Part shown: positions 1-5,390 of the stretch, piece by piece
Layout: each line of letters opens with the position of its first letter
Position numbering within the stretch: the first letter of the stretch is position 1
Assembly: GCA_019117325.1 (NCBI GenBank)
Contig: DWZY01000171.1
Coordinates: 1-5,390 of the forward strand
Length of the DNA stretch: 5,390 nucleotides
Reading direction: 5' to 3'
DNA from: Candidatus Brevibacterium intestinigallinarum
GTDB lineage: Bacteria > Actinomycetota > Actinomycetes > Actinomycetales > Brevibacteriaceae
Program-made: the position numbers and the translations under genes
The notes under the pieces: model-generated
Databases searched by the model: none
The model's input: only the letters and a program-made list of their open reading frames with translations
What the model was told of the DNA's origin: nothing

Positions 1-6
1 GGCGCT

Positions 7-31
7 GCGGCATGCTGCGGCGACATGCCGC
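7..31 (+). terminator. Stem-loop upstream of recA, possible terminator of the preceding gene
   Basis: An 8-bp perfect stem is formed by GCGGCATG (7-14) and CATGCCGC (24-31) around a 9-base loop. No T-run follows, so it is not a canonical intrinsic terminator, although actinobacterial terminators often lack a U tract. In related genomes a short DUF3046 gene lies upstream of recA, and this hairpin could end that transcript. The upstream gene is outside the window, so the role is inferred from position alone. Confidence 0.3.
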
Positions 32-39
32 GCGCACTG

Positions 40-69
40 TTCGAACACGTGTTCCCATTGCGCTACGCT
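40..69 (+). promoter_or_regulatory. Candidate LexA-controlled sigma70-type promoter of recA
   Basis: TACGCT (64-69) fits the actinobacterial -10 pattern TANNNT. A weak -35, TTCGAA (40-45, 3 of 6 to TTGACA), lies 18 bases upstream and overlaps the SOS box. Predicted transcription starts near 75-77. The elements are weak taken alone, and the call rests mainly on their placement relative to the LexA box. Confidence 0.4.
41..56. promoter_or_regulatory. LexA-binding SOS box of recA
   Basis: The sequence TCGAACACGTGTTCCC contains the perfect palindrome GAAC-ACGT-GTTC (43-54). It matches the actinobacterial/Gram-positive LexA box TCGAAC-N4-GTTCGA at all specified positions except the last two. LexA bound here would block recA transcription until RecA filaments trigger LexA self-cleavage. 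The box overlaps the -35 position of a promoter whose -10 would be TACGCT (64-69), which is a repressor geometry. It lies about 150 bases before the recA start codon, so the SOS-controlled transcript would have a long leader. Confidence 0.85.
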
Positions 70-146
70 GAGACATGACCGCGGTGCGTCGATCCGATTG
101 GGGATGACGCTGCCGCTCATGCACATCATGGGGAGCGCGGGTCTCT

Positions 147-169
147 GTGTCCGTGCCGGTGCCTAGTCT
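147..169 (+). promoter_or_regulatory. PafBC-type (RecA-NDp) LexA-independent DNA-damage promoter of recA
   Basis: GTGTCCGTG (147-155), an 8-base spacer and TAGTCT (164-169) reproduce the mycobacterial RecA-NDp promoter pattern TTGTCRGTG-N8-TANNNT. The first element matches 7 of 9, the spacer is exactly 8 and the -10 fits. This motif is recognised with the help of the PafBC activator and drives LexA-independent damage induction of recA and many repair genes in Actinobacteria. The predicted start is near 175-177, giving a leader of about 32 bases that carries the recA ribosome-binding site. Presence of PafBC in this organism cannot be seen here. Confidence 0.75.
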
Positions 170-178
170 GGGCACCGG
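156..178. repeat. Perfect 8-bp inverted repeat enclosing the recA -10 element
   Basis: CCGGTGCC (156-163) and GGCACCGG (171-178) are exact reverse complements separated by TAGTCTG, so the -10 hexamer TAGTCT sits in the loop. The left arm fills the promoter spacer and the right arm covers the expected start site. It could be an operator for an unidentified regulator. Alternatively it could form an RNA hairpin in transcripts that begin at the upstream SOS promoter, or be chance in GC-rich DNA. Confidence 0.6.
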
Positions 179-196
179 TGACCACACGGGTCCGCT

Positions 197-207
197 GGAG
201 GAGGAGA
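197..207 (+). promoter_or_regulatory. Strong ribosome-binding site of recA
   Basis: GGAGGAGGAGA lies immediately upstream of the ATG at 209. It offers overlapping GGAGG-type pairings to the 16S 3' end, with the more upstream register at usable spacing. It fixes the recA start codon and predicts efficient translation. Confidence 0.8.
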
Positions 208-208
208 C

Positions 209-1321
<1,113 letters not shown>

Positions 1322-1324
1322 CCC

Positions 1325-2014
1325 ATGGCCACGCGCGACGAGCGCGCCGCCGTCGTCGACTCCCTGCGGCGCGCCATCGACGCCGTCCCGCGCGACGGCA
1401 GTCCGGCGGGCGCAGCTCCGGACGATGTCGCGCTGCCGGGCCGTCGGGCGACGGACAGCGAGCCGCGACAGCCGGCACCGTCTTCACGGGACGGCGCTGA
1501 CGGTCAAGGCGGTCAGGACGGTCCGGACGAGGCCCAGCGCAGCGAGGCCTCGGCCGCGGCGAACCGCGCCTACGCGATCCTCGCCCAGCGCGATCACAGC
1601 AGACAGGAGCTGCGGACGAAGCTCCTCGATCGCGATCATCCCGAGCCGGTCGTCGACGCACTGCTGGTGAAGCTCGAGGACGCGCGGCTCCTGGATGATC
1701 GGAGATTCGCCCAGTCCTTCGTTCGCTCGCAGCGCGAGGGGCGGGGCGCGTCGCAGTCCGCGATCCGTCGGTCGCTGCGCCAGCGCGGAGTGGCGGACGA
1801 GGATGCTGCCGAGGCGCTCGAGCAGGCGGGAGACGATTTACCGATCGCCCTGGAAGTGGCCCGGAAGAAGGCACGGTCCACGCGGTCACTGGCACCCGAG
1901 GTCCGTCTGCGCCGGATCCTGGGCGTCCTGGGCCGGCGCGGCTTCGGCGGCTCAGTCGCCCACCGCGCGGCGCGGGAGGCGCTCGAGGAACATCCCGGAG
2001 ACGGGGCAGGATGA
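1325..2014 (+). CDS. recX: Regulatory protein RecX, with N-terminal extension
   Basis: RecX binds RecA filaments and limits their growth and ATPase and strand-exchange activity in the cytoplasm. The recognisable RecX core starts near residue 79 with the ANRAYAILAQRDHSRQEL segment and continues through the LEDARLLDDRRFAQSFVRS repeat typical of the first helical module. Further three-helix modules follow to about residue 222. The first 75 or so residues are a short possible helix (1-20) followed by a low-complexity stretch rich in Asp, Gly, Pro and Gln, probably disordered. The 229-residue length exceeds the roughly 165-175 of E. coli and M. tuberculosis RecX because of this extension. High third-position GC continues to the first codon, supporting the ATG at 1325. 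It lies 3 bases after the recA stop; the nearest purine-rich motif, AGGAG (1296-1300), is too far away, so translational coupling to recA is likely. Confidence 0.93.
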   Translation: MATRDERAAVVDSLRRAIDAVPRDGSPAGAAPDDVALPGRRATDSEPRQPAPSSRDGADGQGGQDGPDEAQRSEASAAANRAYAILAQRDHSRQELRTKLLDRDHPEPVVDALLVKLEDARLLDDRRFAQSFVRSQREGRGASQSAIRRSLRQRGVADEDAAEALEQAGDDLPIALEVARKKARSTRSLAPEVRLRRILGVLGRRGFGGSVAHRAAREALEEHPGDGAG

Positions 2015-2098
2015 CGCACTTGGTCAGGCTGCACTCACAGGAATGCGTCGACTCTTGATATCTTGGGCGCGGAGCGGACCATCCGTCGCGCGGTGCTC

Positions 2099-2110
2099 GT
2101 CGACGTCGAC
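2099..2110. repeat. 12-bp palindrome GTCGACGTCGAC in the recX downstream gap
   Basis: Two adjacent GTCGAC hexamers form a perfect 12-bp palindrome, and a third GTCGAC lies at 2047-2052. All are in the gap between recX and the next gene. CG-rich palindromes arise often by chance in this base composition, so an operator role is only a possibility. The rest of the 2015-2179 gap shows no clear terminator; a TTGATA (2055-2060) resembles a -35 but has no partner -10. Confidence 0.3.
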
Positions 2111-2179
2111 AGATTCTCGTCGATGACACGGCTGGCGGCAGCGCACACGGATGGATCAGGAACGACGACAGGTGTGCCG

Positions 2180-2746
2180 ATGTCTGCAGATCGGATGCGC
2201 GACCCGCAGCGGAGCGGGTGTGAAGCGGGCCTGCTGCCCAGTGACCTGGACACGGTCCTGGCCCCGCGCCTGGCCGCCCACTTCGGGATCGATCCGGACG
2301 CGGTCCTCGTCACGCCCGTCCACTCGTACTCCGACGAGAGCGGCGCCGTCGTCGCCTTCAGTGCACCCGCGCAGGACGGTGGCCCGGTCCAGTTGCCCGG
2401 ACGCGCGGAGACGATCGTCGTGCTGGCCGTCGCGGTCGACGGCAGCCCCTCGGACAGGGGCCTCGACGCGATCCGGGAGGAGCACGATCACCCGGGCGTG
2501 CGCATCATCCCGGTCGATGATTCGGACTGGACGGTCGCCTACTCCGTCATCATCGACGCGGAGGCCTCGTTCGCAGGCGGTGCGGTTGTCCGGTTCGTGC
2601 TGGTGCGCGGACCCGCAGCGCTCTCCGTGACCCTCAGCGGCATCCACGGCCCCCTCGATCACGACGAGGCCCGATCGGTCGCCCGCGACATCCTCGGTGC
2701 CGCGGGATGGGCGGATGGCACCAGCCACCGCGCGGTGGGCGGCTGA
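2180..2746 (+). CDS. Hypothetical protein between recX and miaB
   Basis: I do not recognise this 188-residue protein. Third-position GC is high from about 2220 to the stop, which supports real coding. It is probably soluble: no signal peptide or membrane segment is evident. From the chosen start, residues 18-45 look helical with a GIDPDAVLV turn. Alternating hydrophobic stretches (ETIVVLAVAVDG, WTVAYSVIIDAEAS, AVVRFVLVRG, ALSVTLSGI) suggest a beta-rich middle, and LDHDEARSVARDILGAAGW looks like a C-terminal helix. It has a single cysteine near the N-terminus. The ATG at 2180 is preferred because AGGTG (2170-2174) lies 5 bases upstream. The frame is also open to a TTG at 2063 and an ATG at 2123, but codons there have low third-position GC and no ribosome-binding site; ATG 2195 is another option. 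The position between recX and miaB does not establish a role in either pathway. Confidence 0.75.
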   Translation: MSADRMRDPQRSGCEAGLLPSDLDTVLAPRLAAHFGIDPDAVLVTPVHSYSDESGAVVAFSAPAQDGGPVQLPGRAETIVVLAVAVDGSPSDRGLDAIREEHDHPGVRIIPVDDSDWTVAYSVIIDAEASFAGGAVVRFVLVRGPAALSVTLSGIHGPLDHDEARSVARDILGAAGWADGTSHRAVGG

Positions 2747-2789
2747 CCGGCCCACCCCGATGCGCACGCGCAGGGGAGTGGCCCGCGGA

Positions 2790-2797
2790 TAGGATGG
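2790..2797 (+). promoter_or_regulatory. TAGGAT -10-like element and ribosome-binding site of miaB
   Basis: TAGGATGG lies 7 bases before the miaB ATG. AGGATGG can serve as a moderate Shine-Dalgarno sequence and fixes the start at 2805. The same bases contain TAGGAT (2790-2795), a typical actinobacterial -10, which would place transcription start at about 2802-2805 and give a leaderless or nearly leaderless mRNA. No good -35 is visible 16-18 bases upstream, so the promoter reading is tentative. Confidence 0.45.
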
Positions 2798-2804
2798 CGA
2801 TGCC

Positions 2805-4313
2805 ATGACACAGAACATCCTCGCCTCCTCACCGGCGGACGTCGCCGGCCCGCAGACGTACTCCGTCACGACGTACGGCTGCCAGATGAACGTGCACGAC
2901 TCCGAGCGCATCTCCGGCCTCCTGGACACCGCGGGCTACCGCCGGGCACCGCAGGGCGAGCAGGCGGACATCGTCGTCTTCAACACCTGCGCGGTCCGTG
3001 AGAACGCGGACAACCGCCTCTACGGCAACCTGGGTCGCCTCGCCCGCATCAAGGAGGAGCGGCCCGGCATGCAGATCGCGGTGGGCGGCTGCATGGCGCA
3101 GAAGGACCGCGACACGATCGTCGAGCGCGCACCGTGGGTCGACGTCGTGTTCGGCACGCACAACATGGGCGCGCTGCCCGTCCTGCTGGAGCGCGCGCGC
3201 CACAACGCGGAGGCACAGGTCGAGATCCTCGAATCGCTCGACGTCTTCCCGTCCACGCTGCCCACCCGTCGCGAGTCGACGCACTCCGCCTGGGTCTCGA
3301 TCAGCGTCGGATGCAACAACACCTGCACCTTCTGCATCGTCCCGTCGCTGCGCGGCAAGGAGAAGGACCGCCGCCCCGGCGACATCCTCGCCGAGGTCGA
3401 GGCACTGGCCGCCCAGGGTGTGCTCGAGGTGACCCTGCTGGGGCAGAACGTGAACTCCTACGGCACGGACTTCCGGGACCGCGGTGCGTTCGCCTCCCTG
3501 CTCCGGGCGGTGGGCCGCGTCGACGGCATCGAGCGCGTCCGCTTCACCAGCCCGCATCCCGCCGCGTTCTCCACGGACGTCATCGACGCGATGGCAGAGA
3601 CGCCCACGGTCATGCCCCAGCTGCACATGCCGCTGCAGTCCGGCTCGGATGCGGTGCTGCGCGCGATGCGCCGCTCCTACCGGTCCTCCCGCTTCCTGAG
3701 GATCCTCGACCAGGTGCGGGAGCGGATCCCGCACGCTGCCATCACGACGGACATCATCGTGGGCTTCCCCGGTGAGACCGAAGACGACTTCCAGGCCACC
3801 CTCGACGTCGTCGAGGCCTCCCGCTTCTCGCAGGCCTTCACCTTCCAGTACTCGATCCGGCCCGGCACACCGGCCGCCACGATGCCGGATCAGGTGCCCA
3901 AGGAGGTCGTGCAGGAGCGCTTCGAGCGGCTCACAGCACTGCAGGACCGAATCGCCCACGAGGAGAACCGCGCGCTCATCGGCACCCGGCAGCGGGTCCT
4001 CGTGAGTTCTGCTCCTGACCCGCAGCACGGACGCTTCTCCGGACGCGCGGAGGACAACCGCCTCGTGCACGTGGGCCTCGGCGAGCGGACGGACGCGCCG
4101 CGTCCCGGCGATGTCGTGACCGTCACGATCGACGATGCGAAGCCGTACTTCCTGCTGAGCGACTCCGGGTTCGTCACGCGCGCCACGCGCGCGGGCGACG
4201 CCCACGATGCCGCCCTGGCGGAGTCGTGCGGCCCGTCCGCGGGTGCTGCTGGCGCCGGCGGTGCCGCGACGTCCCTGGGGATGCCGACGCTCCGCCCCGG
4301 TCTGGGCTCCTGA
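2805..4313 (+). CDS. miaB: tRNA-2-methylthio-N6-dimethylallyladenosine synthase MiaB
   Basis: MiaB is a radical-SAM methylthiotransferase that converts i6A37 to ms2i6A37 in tRNAs reading UNN codons, using two [4Fe-4S] clusters. The N-terminal UPF0004 domain (about 17-135) carries the auxiliary-cluster cysteines C26 (YGCQMN), C62 (NTCAVRE) and C96 (GGCMAQ). The radical-SAM CX3CX2C motif is C170, C174 and C177. Family motifs LHMPLQSGS (273-281) and TDIIVGFPGET (315-325) follow, and a C-terminal TRAM domain (about 394-456) should bind tRNA. At 502 residues it is slightly longer than the 440-475 typical of bacterial MiaB, because of a short N-terminal lead and an Ala/Gly-rich tail after about 457 that is probably disordered. 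The NTCAVRE and CNNTCTFCIVP signatures favour MiaB over RimO or MtaB. The downstream gene begins 7 bases after its stop and leads directly into miaA, the preceding enzyme of the same pathway. Confidence 0.97.
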   Translation: MTQNILASSPADVAGPQTYSVTTYGCQMNVHDSERISGLLDTAGYRRAPQGEQADIVVFNTCAVRENADNRLYGNLGRLARIKEERPGMQIAVGGCMAQKDRDTIVERAPWVDVVFGTHNMGALPVLLERARHNAEAQVEILESLDVFPSTLPTRRESTHSAWVSISVGCNNTCTFCIVPSLRGKEKDRRPGDILAEVEALAAQGVLEVTLLGQNVNSYGTDFRDRGAFASLLRAVGRVDGIERVRFTSPHPAAFSTDVIDAMAETPTVMPQLHMPLQSGSDAVLRAMRRSYRSSRFLRILDQVRERIPHAAITTDIIVGFPGETEDDFQATLDVVEASRFSQAFTFQYSIRPGTPAATMPDQVPKEVVQERFERLTALQDRIAHEENRALIGTRQRVLVSSAPDPQHGRFSGRAEDNRLVHVGLGERTDAPRPGDVVTVTIDDAKPYFLLSDSGFVTRATRAGDAHDAALAESCGPSAGAAGAGGAATSLGMPTLRPGLGS

Positions 4314-4320
4314 GCCTGCG

Positions 4321-5064
4321 ATGGCGGCTGACCTCGCGGGGTTGATCGTGCCCGGCACGCCCCTGCTCCTGCCGGGCGTGGACCGGCTGGAGCCCGAGCC
4401 CCTCACGCACCTGCGGGAGTGCGTCACGGCACACCTCGCCGGATCGGACTCCTGGGTGGTCCCGCTCGCCAGCACCGCGGTGCCGCCGCTGCTGAGTCTG
4501 GGCGGCCTCGGGATCGATGCTGGTGCCCGCGTGCGGATCTCCCGCGAGTGCGGGCGGGTGGGACCGGCAGAGCTCGTGACGGGTCCCGCCCTCACAGAGG
4601 CCGTGGCCGGCCTGGACACGGCGGATGCCGAGCACGCGGCATCCACGAGCACGGCCGCCGTCGTCGCGACGCTGCTGGCCGCGTCCGCGGGGGCCGAGGT
4701 GCACCTGCACGCGATGGGCACGGGCGCAGCGGCGCCGGCACACGAGATCGACTGCTCCGCCGGACCCCTCCTCCTGCCGATCGACTTCTCCGCAGCCGCA
4801 CACCCGGATGCGCCGCTGGCGCCGCGCGACGGGGCGGACGCGTTCGACGAGCGACTCGAGCAGGCGCTCACGGGGCCGCTCGACGGCGCGGAGCTCCGTG
4901 CTCTCACGGTCCAGGCCGATCGCTTCGCCGCGGAACTCGATCCCCTGGGGCAAGTCGATCCGGAGGGGCTGCGGGGCGCGCGGGAAGCCGCGGTCGATGT
5001 CCACCGCGTCCGCTACCGGGTCATCCGCCTGGAGGCGCGGGCAGACGGGCGGCTCCGGCCATGA
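4321..5064 (+). CDS. LigB-like (class III extradiol dioxygenase subunit B-like) conserved protein between miaB and miaA
   Basis: This 247-residue, alanine-rich protein resembles the actinobacterial proteins found upstream of miaA (Rv2728c in M. tuberculosis), often annotated as class III extradiol dioxygenase subunit B-like. The support is position, length, an N-terminal strand ending in a VPGTPLLLPG motif where relatives have a VP-x-PPLLVPEL form, and a segment LLLPIDFSAAAHPDAP followed by FDERL that lines up with their GDGSARRxxKAPGY...FD region. The match is from memory and divergent. The metal-binding histidines of true LigB enzymes are not evident, so catalysis is doubtful; its role is unknown. 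The ATG at 4321 is chosen because it is 7 bases after the miaB stop. An in-frame ATG at 4207 would add 38 Arg/Pro-rich residues overlapping miaB and looks spurious. The stop overlaps the miaA start as ATGA, implying translational coupling. Confidence 0.8.
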   Translation: MAADLAGLIVPGTPLLLPGVDRLEPEPLTHLRECVTAHLAGSDSWVVPLASTAVPPLLSLGGLGIDAGARVRISRECGRVGPAELVTGPALTEAVAGLDTADAEHAASTSTAAVVATLLAASAGAEVHLHAMGTGAAAPAHEIDCSAGPLLLPIDFSAAAHPDAPLAPRDGADAFDERLEQALTGPLDGAELRALTVQADRFAAELDPLGQVDPEGLRGAREAAVDVHRVRYRVIRLEARADGRLRP

Positions 5065-5390
5065 CGCGACCGCTCGTGACCGTCGTGGGGGCGACCGCTA
5101 CGGGCAAATCGGACCTCGGCATCGCGCTGGCGCAGGCCCGGGACGGTGAGATCGTGAACGGAGACGCCCTCCAGCTGTACCGGGGCATGGACATCGGCAC
5201 GGCGAAGCTCCCGGTGGATCTGCGTCGGGGGATCGTGCACCACCAGTTCGACGTCCTCGACGTCACCGAGACCGCCTCGGTGGCGGCATACCGGGACGCC
5301 GCGGTGGCGGACGTGGAGGACATCCGGAAACGCGGGCGAACCCCGGTGATCGTCGGGGGGTCGATGATGTACGTCCAGGCACTGCTGGAC
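5061..5390 (+). CDS. miaA: tRNA dimethylallyltransferase MiaA, N-terminal part (cut by window edge)
   Basis: MiaA transfers the dimethylallyl group from DMAPP to N6 of A37 in tRNAs that read UNN codons, making the i6A substrate of MiaB. The first 110 residues are visible, about a third of a protein usually near 300 residues. They include the P-loop GATATGKS (10-17), the conserved catalytic-site aspartate D35 in NGDALQLYRGMDIGTAK (33-49, the equivalent of the DSxxxY segment of E. coli MiaA), an HHxxDVLD segment (about 66-73), and the PVIVGGSMMYVQALLD strand-helix at the edge. The reading frame is open to the last base, so the gene is truncated by the window and not broken. Its ATG shares four bases (ATGA) with the stop of the upstream gene, with no separate strong ribosome-binding site, consistent with coupled translation. 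Confidence 0.96.
   Translation, partial: MTRPLVTVVGATATGKSDLGIALAQARDGEIVNGDALQLYRGMDIGTAKLPVDLRRGIVHHQFDVLDVTETASVAAYRDAAVADVEDIRKRGRTPVIVGGSMMYVQALLD

Noticed and set aside
119..166. A 15-codon frame starting with ATG at 119 in the recA leader
   Set aside because: It has no ribosome-binding site, it ends inside the -10 of the proximal recA promoter, and nothing supports translation.
2020..2064. TTGGTC and TTGATA / TATCTT as promoter elements for the unknown gene
   Set aside because: No pair has acceptable 16-19 base spacing; the hexamers stand out only because the surrounding DNA is GC-rich.
4207..4320. Upstream in-frame ATG that would extend the LigB-like protein by 38 residues
   Set aside because: The extra residues are Arg/Pro/Ala-rich, overlap the miaB 3' end in another frame and do not resemble the family N-terminus, while ATG 4321 sits at ordinary operon spacing.
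2829..4907. A 692-codon open frame on the minus strand
   Set aside because: It lies antisense to miaB and the LigB-like gene. miaB has unmistakable domain motifs on the + strand. Long antisense frames are a usual artefact of high third-position GC, and the translation (Arg/Gly/Ala/Val-rich) has no recognisable domain.

Overview
The window is a high-GC stretch, strongly G/C-biased at third codon positions, with every gene on the + strand. Gene order is recA, recX, an unrecognised gene, miaB, a LigB-like conserved gene and then miaA, which runs off the right edge. This is the chromosomal recA-miaA neighbourhood known from Actinobacteria; Mycobacterium tuberculosis has the same backbone from Rv2737c to Rv2727c. 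Gene order, base composition and an actinobacterial-type recA promoter region all place the DNA in Actinobacteria. A Micrococcales relative such as Brachybacterium is a guess from the style of the proteins.

Positions 1-208 are the recA control region. From left to right they hold a small hairpin (7-31), a near-perfect LexA/SOS box (41-56), a weak sigma70-like promoter overlapping that box, and a match to the LexA-independent PafBC-type DNA-damage promoter (147-169). The -10 of the last promoter sits in the loop of a perfect 8-bp inverted repeat. A strong Shine-Dalgarno sequence follows. recA thus appears to carry both known actinobacterial damage-response inputs. recA (209-1321) has no intein and is followed after 3 bases by recX (1325-2014), its modulator, so the two are probably co-transcribed and co-translated.

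A 165-base gap with no convincing terminator or promoter leads to a 188-residue protein of unknown function (2180-2746, start uncertain). A 58-base gap then precedes miaB (2805-4313), whose start is nearly leaderless behind a TAGGAT -10-like element.

miaB, the LigB-like gene (4321-5064) and miaA (from 5061) are packed with a 7-base gap and a 4-base ATGA overlap, so they look like one transcription unit. MiaA adds the isopentenyl group to A37 of tRNAs that read UNN codons, and MiaB then methylthiolates it to ms2i6A; the window therefore holds both steps of one tRNA modification. The protein encoded between them has no established role.

No mobile element, CRISPR array, tRNA or rRNA was seen. 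The region is core chromosome. Its most informative content is the layered recA promoter and the two poorly characterised genes.
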